From: JBCCFK01 sp965262315
Lineage (GTDB): Bacteria; Actinomycetota; Acidimicrobiia; Acidimicrobiales; UBA8592
Length of the DNA stretch: 64,000 nucleotides
Assembly (NCBI GenBank): GCA_965262315.1
Contig: CBDHFJ010000165.1
Coordinates: forward strand, 1-64,000
Reading direction: 5' to 3'
Part shown: positions 1-7,469 of the stretch, one piece after another
How the letters are laid out: every line of letters starts with the position of its first letter
Numbering within the stretch: position 1 is the first letter of the stretch
Notes under the pieces: model-generated
What the model was told of the DNA's origin: nothing
Databases searched by the model: none
Seen by the model: only the letters and a program-made list of their open reading frames with translations
Position numbers and translations under genes: made by a program

Positions 1-1
1 C

Positions 2-946
2 CCCACCCTGGTGATTCCCGAGCTCGAGGTGGCCCGGGTCACCGAACGCCCCGACGTGTTCGGCCTGCGGCCGTGGGGCGAGACCGAGGATCCCATCGAG
101 ATCGTGGCCGGCCTCATGGGTGCTGCGACAACCGCAGCCATCGGCGACCAGACCTGGTCGCGCTTCACCGTCGATCTCCTCGCGGCGTCGCCCGGGCTGA
201 CCCTTCGCCGCGCCAGTGAGGTCACGTCACCGATTCGAGCGGTGAAGTCCGCCGAAGAGATCGAGCGGCTCCGGACCGCGGCCGCTGCCGTCGACCGGAT
301 CGCCACCCGCCTGCAGGCGGGCGAGATCCCGCTCGTGGGCCAGACCGAGGCGGCGGTGTCGGCCGAGCTGAGCCGCCAGATCGTGGCCGAGGGCCATCAT
401 CGGGTGAACTTCGCCATCGTCGCCGCCGGCGAGAACGCGGCGAGCCCACACCACCACGCGGGTGATCGGATCATTCGGGAGAACGAAGTGGTGCTGTGTG
501 ACTTCGGCGGCACCTGGATCGGCGACGACGGGGTGGGCTACTGCTCCGATCTGACCCGCTGCGTGTGGACGGGCTCGCCGGATCCCGAGTTCGCCGAGCT
601 CTACGAGGTGCTGTTCGCCGCGCAGGCGGCCCAGGTCGATGCCGTCGCGGCCGGGGTCGCCGCCCAGGACATCGACCGCATCGGCCGGGGCATCATCGCC
701 GATGCCGGATACGGCGAGTACTTCGTGCATCGAACCGGCCACGGCATCGGGGTCGAGGAGCACGAAGACCCGTACATCGTCGAGGGCAACGACCAGCCAC
801 TCGTGGCCGGCAACGCGTTCAGTATCGAGCCGGGGATCTACGTGCCCGGCAAGTGGGGGGCGCGCCTCGAGGACATCGTGGTCGCGGCCGAGACCGAGGC
901 CGACCCCATGAACCGCGTCGACCACCATCTCGCCACATTGGGCTGA
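2..946 (+). CDS. M24 family metallopeptidase (Xaa-Pro aminopeptidase/prolidase type), 5' truncated by window
   Basis: Cytosolic dinuclear-metal peptidase of the M24 pita-bread fold, probably acting on X-Pro bonds. The frame is open at the left window edge, so the start and most of the creatinase-like N-terminal domain are missing; the GTG at 11 sits inside the conserved region and is not taken as the start. All five metal ligands appear in family order: Asp in LCDFGG, Asp in SDLTR, His in HRTGHGIG, Glu in SIEPGIY and Glu in ARLEDIVV. Only 16 bases separate it from the next gene, so the two are probably co-transcribed. Prolidase and aminopeptidase P cannot be told apart from this fragment. Confidence 0.9.
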   Translation, partial: PTLVIPELEVARVTERPDVFGLRPWGETEDPIEIVAGLMGAATTAAIGDQTWSRFTVDLLAASPGLTLRRASEVTSPIRAVKSAEEIERLRTAAAAVDRIATRLQAGEIPLVGQTEAAVSAELSRQIVAEGHHRVNFAIVAAGENAASPHHHAGDRIIRENEVVLCDFGGTWIGDDGVGYCSDLTRCVWTGSPDPEFAELYEVLFAAQAAQVDAVAAGVAAQDIDRIGRGIIADAGYGEYFVHRTGHGIGVEEHEDPYIVEGNDQPLVAGNAFSIEPGIYVPGKWGARLEDIVVAAETEADPMNRVDHHLATLG

Positions 947-962
947 TCGGCGTCACCAGCCC

Positions 963-1817
963 GTGATCGAACTCGACGCCGCCACCGTCCTGCTCCAGTG
1001 GGCCACGGGCGGGCTGTTCTTCCTGTGGGTGACCGGCCGCCGCCGACTGGTCGGCATCGGTTACGGCTGGACGATGCGACTGTCCTTCATGGGCATCGCG
1101 GCCATCGCCCTGGTCGTGGGGCTGAACTTCGAGACCCTGTGGATCCGCGAGCTGTCCACCATCGGCGTGCTCGTCGCCACGTCGGCGGCGATGGTGGTGT
1201 CGTGGCAGCGGCGCAAGGCCGGTGTCTCCGGTCAACGCGAGGTCGTGGAACGACGGTCCGCTCGGGTGGCGGCGATGACGGGCATCGACAAGGACGAACA
1301 GCGCTTCGACAAGACGGTGCCCGAGTTTCCACCGAACCTCGACCTCGTCGCACCGGCCATCGGGATGGTGGGCCTCGTCGCGGCCGGCCTCGACGCCGGT
1401 GACCCGGCGCTGCTCTCGCTGGCCCGGGTGATGGTGGGCACGTTCTTCCTCGGGGCGGTCACCGACGCCATGCTGCTGGGCCACTGGTACCTGGTGCAGC
1501 CCGGCCTGTCGCGGGAGCCCATCCACGAGCTCGTGCGGTGGACCGGTGCCCTCTGGTTGCCCGAGCTGATCGTGTTGCTGTGGCCCACCGGCATGGTCTC
1601 GGTGCTGAACGGCACGATCGACGACGGCTACAACGGACTGCTCGGGTGGTTCTGGCTGGCGTGTGTCATCACCACCATCGCGCTGGTCTTCGTCACCGTC
1701 GCCGCGTTGCGTGAGAAGCAGTACTCGGCGGTGATGGCCGCCACCGGCCTGCTGTACCTGGCGATCCTGACGGCGTTCGGCATGGATCTGGTCGCTCGCG
1801 TCCTGCTGGACACCTGA
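963..1817 (+). CDS. Multi-pass membrane protein, unknown function
   Basis: A 284-residue GTG-start protein that I do not recognise. It has about seven or eight hydrophobic segments: three in the first 80 residues, then a basic cytoplasmic stretch of about 45 residues (ending near DKTVPEFPPN), then further helices to the C-terminus. No catalytic or binding motif is visible. It follows the M24 peptidase closely, in the same direction. Codon usage and GC match its neighbours, so I treat it as a real gene rather than a shadow frame. Confidence 0.7.
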   Translation: MIELDAATVLLQWATGGLFFLWVTGRRRLVGIGYGWTMRLSFMGIAAIALVVGLNFETLWIRELSTIGVLVATSAAMVVSWQRRKAGVSGQREVVERRSARVAAMTGIDKDEQRFDKTVPEFPPNLDLVAPAIGMVGLVAAGLDAGDPALLSLARVMVGTFFLGAVTDAMLLGHWYLVQPGLSREPIHELVRWTGALWLPELIVLLWPTGMVSVLNGTIDDGYNGLLGWFWLACVITTIALVFVTVAALREKQYSAVMAATGLLYLAILTAFGMDLVARVLLDT

Positions 1818-1962
1818 TCTTCCCGCGTCCACGCGTGTCGGGTTGCGGACTGCCGGCGTCCCCCCCACTGTGGACATGCGAATCGCCGCCGGTGCCGGTC
1901 CCGCGAGAATTCGATCGAGAATCGCGAACCGTGGTCGGGGGACGTGGCGTAGAGGTGGGAGA

Positions 1963-2823
1963 ATGCACCCGACCCCACCCGAGGCGGTACAGATGACCAC
2001 CACCCAAACCCCCCGACAGCCCGGCACCGATCGGCGCAACAAACTCATGATCGGCGGCGGCGTCGCCGTCGTGCTCCTCGCCGTGCTCGCGTTCCTCGTC
2101 TACTGGTTCGTGTTCCGCGATGACGCACCGGCCAGCGTCGACACCCAGGAGGCAGCCGACGCCCGCCAGGAAGCGCTGGCCGAGGCCCAGACCGACGAGC
2201 CGGCCACCGAGCCCGCCACCACCGACGGCGCGGCAGCGGGCACGGACGACATCTCGGGCACCTGGACGATCGACACCTCCATCGGCACCTTCGACGAGCG
2301 CTGCCTGACCGAGGTCTGCGACGCCACCTTCGTCGGCTTCCGCATCGACGAGGAACTGGCCAGCATCGGCGCCAAGACCGTGGTCGGCCGCACCCCTGGT
2401 GTCACCGGCACCATGACCGTCGACGGCACCACCATCACGAGCACGGACATCCTGGTGGACATGACCGGCCTCATCACCGACGACGGCTCCCGAAACGCCG
2501 CGATCCGGAACCAGGCCATCGAGACCGCGGCCTTTCCCGAGGCGTCGTTCGTGCTGACCCAGCCCATCGATTTCGGTTCCGTCCCCGGTGATGGCGAGTC
2601 CGTCGAGGTCCAGGCCACCGGCGACCTGACCATCCACGGCGTGACCCGAAGCGAGACGATCCCGCTCACGGCCGAGCGCGCCGGCGACATCATCGTCGTC
2701 TTCGGCCAGCTGGGGCCGATCCTGCTCGCCGACTACGACATCAGCGAGCCCCGGGCCGCCGTGGTCCTGTCGGTCGAGGACAACGCCACGATGGAGCTCC
2801 AGCTCTTCTTCCGCAGGGGCTGA
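1963..2823 (+). CDS. Membrane-anchored YceI-like domain protein
   Basis: A 286-residue protein with a short cytoplasmic N-terminus, one membrane helix (residues about 28-48), an acidic Ala/Thr/Glu linker, and then a lipocalin-like YceI domain starting at ISGTWTIDTSIG. The family pattern is visible: alternating strands, a central ...AIRNQAIETAAFPEASFVL segment and the late GDLTIHGVTR motif. YceI proteins bind isoprenoid-type lipids in a beta-barrel; the ligand here is unknown. The start at 1963 is preceded by a purine-rich AGAGGTGGGAGA stretch; an in-frame ATG at 1993 (MTTTQTP) is a plausible alternative and changes nothing functional. The gene ends just before a strong hairpin. Confidence 0.75.
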   Translation: MHPTPPEAVQMTTTQTPRQPGTDRRNKLMIGGGVAVVLLAVLAFLVYWFVFRDDAPASVDTQEAADARQEALAEAQTDEPATEPATTDGAAAGTDDISGTWTIDTSIGTFDERCLTEVCDATFVGFRIDEELASIGAKTVVGRTPGVTGTMTVDGTTITSTDILVDMTGLITDDGSRNAAIRNQAIETAAFPEASFVLTQPIDFGSVPGDGESVEVQATGDLTIHGVTRSETIPLTAERAGDIIVVFGQLGPILLADYDISEPRAAVVLSVEDNATMELQLFFRRG

Positions 2824-2870
2824 TGTCGTCGCCGAGGGCGGTGACATCAGCTGATCCGGTGTCCTCTCTT

Positions 2871-2900
2871 CCCGCAGCCCGACGCGTGTCGGGCTGCGGG
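2871..2900 (+). terminator. Perfect 13-bp stem-loop after the YceI-like gene
   Basis: The arms 2871-2883 and 2888-2900 (CCCGCAGCCCGAC and its complement) pair perfectly around a GCGT loop. No T-tract follows. A weaker inverted repeat, TGATGTC/GACATCA, spans the stop codon at 2821-2849. The position between two same-strand genes fits a transcription terminator of the actinobacterial type. Confidence 0.65.
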
Positions 2901-3041
2901 CGCGTCTGGCGGGGGTTCGGCATCCGATGGCTCAGGAAATAACACCGGGCCGCGTTCTGCCGACATACTTGATGGGACTGGAGGGCCACGGCGGCGCGGT
3001 TCCGGCGCCTGTCGCGCCACCCCCTGACGCAGGAGTTCGCC

Positions 3042-3953
3042 ATGCCCAGAGCCATATGGAGCGGGTCGATCAGCTTCGGACTGGTCAACATCCCGGTGAA
3101 GCTCTACACGGCCGTGAGCCGCAAGAGCGTGCGGTTCAATCAGCTCGACCGCGAGACCGGCACCCGGATCAAGCAGCGCCGGGTCAACCCCGACACCGGC
3201 GAGGAAGTGCCCAACGATCAGATCGTGAAGGGGTACGAGCTGGGCGAGGGGCGCTACGTCACCGTGTCCGACGAGGAGCTGGCGTCGCTGGACCCGGTGG
3301 CCAGCCGCACGATCGACTTGCAGGAGTTCGTGCTCCAGAGCGAGATCGATCCAGTGTTCTACGACTCGGCGTACTACCTCGTTCCCGATCCCGTCGCCAA
3401 GAAGGCCTATGCCCTCCTGGTGCACGCCATGGACGAGGCCGACCGGGTCGGTGTGGCTCGGTTCGTGATGCGGACCAAGCAGTACATCGCCGCCATGCGG
3501 GTTCGTGACGGCAAGCTGATGCTGTCGACGATGGTGTACGCCGACGAGGTCAACGACGCCTCCGACCTCGAGGGCCTCGACGACCTGGACGAGGTCGAGC
3601 TCACCGATGCCGAGTTGGCGATGGCCGAGCAGCTCATCGAGAGCCTGTCGCAGCCGTTCGAGCCCGAGAAGTACGAGGACACCTACCGCAACCAGGTCCT
3701 CGACCTGATCGATCGCAAGGCGGCCGGCGAGGAGATCGTCATCGCCGCCGACGGCCCCAGCCAGGAAAAGGTCGTCGACCTCATGGCGGCGCTCGAAGCA
3801 TCGGTCGCGGCGGCCAAGGAGGCGCGCAAGCGGCATCCGTCGGCTGCGGCCGACAAGGCCAAGAAGCGGTCGACCAAGAAGAAGGCCCCGGCCAAGAAGG
3901 CCGCCGCAAAGAAGGCGCCTGCGAAGAAGGCCGCGGCCAAGAAGGCCAGCTGA
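3042..3953 (+). CDS. ku: Ku homodimer, non-homologous end-joining protein
   Basis: A bacterial Ku of 303 residues that encircles DNA ends and recruits LigD for non-homologous end joining. The N-terminus MPRAIWSGSISFGLVNIPVKL is the family hallmark (start Met, then a beta-barrel strand), and the core runs to about residue 250. The C-terminus is a Lys/Ala/Pro repeat tail (KKAPAKKAAAKKA type), like histone H1, that probably adds nonspecific DNA binding. AGGAG lies seven bases before the ATG. The LigD polymerase-domain gene starts 22 bases downstream, giving an NHEJ operon. Confidence 0.96.
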   Translation: MPRAIWSGSISFGLVNIPVKLYTAVSRKSVRFNQLDRETGTRIKQRRVNPDTGEEVPNDQIVKGYELGEGRYVTVSDEELASLDPVASRTIDLQEFVLQSEIDPVFYDSAYYLVPDPVAKKAYALLVHAMDEADRVGVARFVMRTKQYIAAMRVRDGKLMLSTMVYADEVNDASDLEGLDDLDEVELTDAELAMAEQLIESLSQPFEPEKYEDTYRNQVLDLIDRKAAGEEIVIAADGPSQEKVVDLMAALEASVAAAKEARKRHPSAAADKAKKRSTKKKAPAKKAAAKKAPAKKAAAKKAS

Positions 3954-3975
3954 CTGCGGCCGACGAGCCCTTCCC

Positions 3976-4878
3976 GTGCCCGACAAGGTTCCGGTCGAGA
4001 TCGACGGCCGCATCATCGCGGTCTCGAATCTGGACAAGGTGCTGTACCCCGCGGTCGGCTTCACCAAGGCGCAGGTGATCGACTACTACGTCCGCATCGC
4101 GGCGACGATGCTGCCCCATGTCGAGGGCAGAGGCATCACGCTGCGCCGCTGGCCCGACGGTGTCGACGCCGACTCTTTCTTCGAGAAGCGCTGCCCCTCG
4201 CATCGACCCGACTGGGTCGGGACCGTGGAGGGGCCCGGCGATCGTGGGGGAGCCATCAGCTACTGCTGCCTGCAGGAGCCGGCGGCCCTGGTCTGGACCG
4301 CCAACCTCGCGGCGTTGGAGATCCACGCCCCGATGGCCACCGGCGCCGACCTCGACTCGCCGACGATGCTCGTGTTCGACCTGGATCCCGGGGCACCGGC
4401 GACGATCGTCGAGTGCTGTCAGGTGGCGCTGCGGATCCGCGAGCTCCTCGCCGGTTTCGAGATCGAGGCGTTCCCGAAGACCTCGGGCTCCAAGGGCCTC
4501 CAGGTCTACGTCCCGCTCAACACCCCGCACACCCACGACCACTGCTCCAACTTCGCCCTGGCCGTCGCACAACTGCTCGAGAAGCAGACGCCCAAGGCGG
4601 TCACGAGCGTGATGAAGAAGAGCGTTCGGGGCGGCAAGGTCTTCGTGGACTGGTCCCAGAACAGTCGGCACAAGACGACGATCGCCCCGTACTCGATGCG
4701 GGCCAAGGACCGCCCGACGGTCTCCACGCCCCTGTCCTGGGAGGAGGTGGCGGCCGGCGCCGAGGGCGCCGACCTGGTGTTCGTCACCGACGACGTCCTC
4801 GTGCGCATCGACGAGTTCGGTGACCTCTTCGAACCGACCCAAACCCTGGAACAGTCCCTGCCGAACCCCCAGGGGTAG
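3976..4878 (+). CDS. ligD: Stand-alone LigD polymerase/primase domain
   Basis: An archaeo-eukaryotic primase-type polymerase of 300 residues that fills in or adds (ribo)nucleotides at broken DNA ends held by Ku. FDLDPG near residue 135 carries the catalytic Asp pair, and GSKGLQVYVPL and the later VFVDWSQN with its third acidic residue follow in the family order. It corresponds to the polymerase domain of LigD only; no ATP-dependent ligase or phosphoesterase domain is fused or adjacent, so these must be encoded elsewhere or supplied by a separate ligase. It starts with GTG, 22 bases after ku, in the same operon. Confidence 0.93.
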   Translation: MPDKVPVEIDGRIIAVSNLDKVLYPAVGFTKAQVIDYYVRIAATMLPHVEGRGITLRRWPDGVDADSFFEKRCPSHRPDWVGTVEGPGDRGGAISYCCLQEPAALVWTANLAALEIHAPMATGADLDSPTMLVFDLDPGAPATIVECCQVALRIRELLAGFEIEAFPKTSGSKGLQVYVPLNTPHTHDHCSNFALAVAQLLEKQTPKAVTSVMKKSVRGGKVFVDWSQNSRHKTTIAPYSMRAKDRPTVSTPLSWEEVAAGAEGADLVFVTDDVLVRIDEFGDLFEPTQTLEQSLPNPQG

Positions 4879-4902
4879 ATCACCAATGAAGGGAGCCCAG
4901 CG

Positions 4903-5223
4903 ATGATCGAGCCACAACCTCGCCCCGACTGGTCGCCGGTCCCGAGGGAGGGATGTCTCGGTGTTCAGGGTCGTATGCTGTTGCGCAACGAACAGACGCT
5001 GCTCGCAAATCTCCGCTTTGCCGAGCACGCGACCATCGACGAACACTCAGCGCCCTATGGCATGGACGTCGTCTGCCTGGACGGACGCGGCTTCGTCTCC
5101 GTCGGCGAGGAGACCGCTGCGCTCCGGGCAGGCGAGACGGTCCACTGGCCCGCCGGTGTCGACCATCGGCTCTGGACCGAACAGTCGACGATGGAAACCC
5201 TCATGGTCGAGCACGTGGGCTGA
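4903..5223 (+). CDS. Small cupin-domain protein
   Basis: A 106-residue single cupin barrel. The two cupin motifs are reduced: an ...EHSAPYGMDVVCLDGRGFVSVG segment and then a GETVHWPAGVDHRLW segment with a His that could bind a metal. No substrate can be assigned. AGGGAG lies nine bases before the ATG. It follows ligD by 24 bases and may ride on the same transcript, but a link to DNA repair is not implied by the sequence. Confidence 0.75.
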   Translation: MIEPQPRPDWSPVPREGCLGVQGRMLLRNEQTLLANLRFAEHATIDEHSAPYGMDVVCLDGRGFVSVGEETAALRAGETVHWPAGVDHRLWTEQSTMETLMVEHVG

Positions 5224-5293
5224 CCGCCGCGGCCCGAGAGTACGCCGCGGAACAAGCGTTCCGGTGCGGGAGAAGGGTGCGTTCCGGCGCCCG

Positions 5294-5318
5294 TGTTTCG
5301 GTCCCAGGGACCGAAACA
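5294..5318. terminator. Bidirectional terminator between cupin and ftsH-like gene
   Basis: TGTTTCGGTCC and its exact complement pair over 11 bases around a CAG loop, between two convergent genes. The A and T ends (TGTTT/AAACA) give short T runs on both strands. A smaller hairpin, CGGAAC-AAGC-GTTCCG, lies at about 5248. Confidence 0.75.
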
Positions 5319-5324
5319 ATCTGG

Positions 5325-7403
5325 TCAGTTGAGGCTGGGGTCCCACTGGGAGCGGAGGTCGGTCTCGCGTTCGATGCCGGCGACGGCGTAGGCATCGACC
5401 TCGTCGAGGGTCTCTCGGTCGAGGAGGGCGCTCGTGAGCGCATCCAGCTTGGTCGCGGTGCGGCGGTCAGCGTCTGCCTTCGCTGCGGCATACTGCCTCG
5501 TCGATGATCCGCCGCACCTCGGCGTCGACGAGCTCGAGCGTCGCCGGGGAGGCGTCGCCGATCCGGCCCAGCAGGAGATTCCTGGCCCGGCGGGGGCATG
5601 GTGGTGACCAGTCCGACCGCGTTCGACATGCCCCACCGGCCCACCATGTTGCGAGCGATCTGGGTCGCCGCTGTCGAGGTCGGATGCTGCGCCGGTGGTC
5701 ACGGTGCCGTAGACGATCTCCTCGGCGGCGCGGCCACCGAGGAACATCTTGATGCGGCCCAGCAGATACGGCGCATCGTGGGAGTAGCGATCGGCGTCGG
5801 GCGCCGACAGGGTCACGCCCAGGGCGCCGCCGCGCGGGATGATCGAGATCTTGCGAACCGGGTCGGCACCGGGTTCGAGCATGGCGAGCAGGGCGTGGCC
5901 GGACTCGTGGTAGGCCGTGCGCTGCCGCTCGACCGGGTCGAGGGCGATGTTGCGTTCGACGCCCAGCAGGATCTTCTCGAGCGCACCGGTCAGATCCGCC
6001 ATGCGCACCTCGTCGTGGCTGTTTCGGGCCGCGCTGAGCGCCGCTTCGTTGACCAGGTTCCGCAGGTCGGCGCCCACCATGCCAGGGGTCGAGGACGCGA
6101 TCCCCGCGAGGTCGACGTCGTCGGCCAGCGGCACCCCCTGGGTGTGGATGGCCAGGATGGCTTCGCGTCCGGCCTGGTCGGGGGCGTTGACGACCACCTG
6201 CCGGTCGAATCGACCAGGTCGGAGGAGGGCCTGATCCAGGATCTCCGGCCGGTTGGTCGCCGCGAGGACGATGACGCCCTCGCTGCCGCTGAAGCCGTCC
6301 ATCTCGGTGAGGATCTGGTTCAGGGTCTGTTCGCGTTCGTCGTTGCCGCCGAGTCCGGAACCTGCACCCCGAGCGCGGCCCACGGCGTCGAGCTCGTCGA
6401 TGAAGATGATCGACGGCGCGAGCTTGAGCGCTTCGGCGAACAGGTCCCGGACCCGACTGGCTCCGACGCCCACCACCATCTCGATGAACTCCGACGCCGA
6501 GCTCGAGAAGAAGGGCACGTCCGCTTCGCCGGCGACGGCCCTGGCGAGCAGGGTCTTGCCGGTTCCGGGAGGTCCGCTCAGCAGCACCCCGGTCGGGATC
6601 GTCCCGCCCAGGCGTGCGTACTTCTCGGGATGGCGCAGGAAGTCCACGAGCTCGGCGAGCTCGCCCTCTGCTTCGTCGATGCCGGCGACGTCCGCGAACG
6701 TGACGCGCCGGGTGGTGGAGTCCTCGTAGCGGCGGGCCTTCGAGCGGCCGAGGCCGCCGATCCCGCCCATGCCGCTGCCGAGGCGGCGGAAGATCAGCAC
6801 GAACAGGCCGACCAGCAACAGGGTGGGCCCGAAGCTGAACAGCGCGATCTGCCACAGGGGTGCAGGCTGTTCGACCGGGTTGGCGTTGACGGTCACGCCC
6901 GCCGCCCGCAGGAGCTCGAGGAGTCCGTCATCGCGGGCGAAGGTCGGCCGTTCGGTGACGAACTCCACGGCCGGGTCGACGTCGTCGGCGGGGCTGACCG
7001 CAGTCTCGAAACGGCCCTGGATGGTCTCGCCGCGCGACTCGACCTCGATCACGTTGCCGGCCTCGACCTCGGTCAGGAAGGCCGTGTAGGGCACGTGGAG
7101 GCGCTCGGGGCCCTCGAGGAACGACGCCGCCACGACCCAGTTGACCAGCAGGAGCGCGGCGACCAGCAGCCAGAACGTCCGGCGTCGCTTCATCGGCTGG
7201 AACCAGCGTTCGCGCGTCTCGTGTTCCTCGTCGACGCCCTCGACCCGCCACTGGGGCGCGCGATCCTCAGCGCTGTCGGCGCGTTGGTGATCGGGGGAGG
7301 GGTCGGACAAGGTCGGCTCCGGAGTGGCGGTTGCAGCGGACTCGATTCCATCGGCAGATCGCGGCCCGCCCTGAGCCCTGGGATGTCCGGCCAACCCGGG
7401 CAC
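5325..7403 (-). CDS. ftsH: FtsH-type AAA+ membrane protease with a scrambled C-terminal segment (three +1 shifts)
   Basis: An ATP-dependent zinc protease for membrane and short-lived cytosolic proteins. Two membrane helices flank a short external domain; Walker A GPPGTGKT, Walker B IIFIDELDAVG, the second region of homology and the zinc motif HESGH are intact, and the third zinc ligand lies in ASDLDS. Right after this residue (about 577) the frame changes at about 5666-5672, again at about 5579-5585 and again at about 5490-5498. Each change is explained by one extra base, so the total of three restores the frame. Residues of about 578-637 are therefore scrambled, while normal FtsH sequence (NMVGRWGM, NLLLGRIGDAS, RRIIDEA) can be read in the other two frames. 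It is either a decayed gene or a local sequence error. The start is uncertain: GTG at 7403 or ATG at 7193, just before the first helix. A second, intact FtsH lies at 43592-45574. Confidence 0.85.
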   Translation of the reverse strand: MPGLAGHPRAQGGPRSADGIESAATATPEPTLSDPSPDHQRADSAEDRAPQWRVEGVDEEHETRERWFQPMKRRRTFWLLVAALLLVNWVVAASFLEGPERLHVPYTAFLTEVEAGNVIEVESRGETIQGRFETAVSPADDVDPAVEFVTERPTFARDDGLLELLRAAGVTVNANPVEQPAPLWQIALFSFGPTLLLVGLFVLIFRRLGSGMGGIGGLGRSKARRYEDSTTRRVTFADVAGIDEAEGELAELVDFLRHPEKYARLGGTIPTGVLLSGPPGTGKTLLARAVAGEADVPFFSSSASEFIEMVVGVGASRVRDLFAEALKLAPSIIFIDELDAVGRARGAGSGLGGNDEREQTLNQILTEMDGFSGSEGVIVLAATNRPEILDQALLRPGRFDRQVVVNAPDQAGREAILAIHTQGVPLADDVDLAGIASSTPGMVGADLRNLVNEAALSAARNSHDEVRMADLTGALEKILLGVERNIALDPVERQRTAYHESGHALLAMLEPGADPVRKISIIPRGGALGVTLSAPDADRYSHDAPYLLGRIKMFLGGRAAEEIVYGTVTTGAASDLDSGDPDRSQHGGPVGHVERGRTGHHHAPAGPGISCWAGSATPPRRRSSSSTPRCGGSSTRQYAAAKADADRRTATKLDALTSALLDRETLDEVDAYAVAGIERETDLRSQWDPSLN

Positions 7404-7409
7404 CGGACC

Positions 7410-7415
7410 TACCCT
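7410..7415 (+). promoter_or_regulatory. -10 element TACCCT ahead of leader ORF and MMPL gene
   Basis: TACCCT ends six bases before the ATG at 7422, which is the spacing expected for a leaderless transcript that begins at that ATG. Confidence 0.45.
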
Positions 7416-7421
7416 TGGGTC

Positions 7422-7469
7422 ATGCCCGCTCCCGCTCCCCAGGCCGTTCGGGCGAGGTGTCGGCGGTGA
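7422..7469 (+). CDS. 15-codon leader ORF overlapping the MMPL start
   Basis: A 15-codon frame (MPAPAPQAVRARCRR) begins with ATG six bases after a TACCCT hexamer. Its stop codon overlaps the GTG start of the MMPL transporter in a GTGA arrangement, so ribosomes finishing the leader could restart on the transporter. It ends in an Arg-rich stretch with one Cys. It may be a regulatory upstream ORF or merely a coupling device; nothing shows that the peptide itself has a function. Confidence 0.45.
   Translation: MPAPAPQAVRARCRR

Noticed and set aside
5598..7469. 623-codon plus-strand frame opposite the ftsH-like gene
   Set aside because: Shadow of FtsH; the minus-strand motifs are decisive. Its last 15 codons are kept separately as the leader ORF because of the promoter and overlap.
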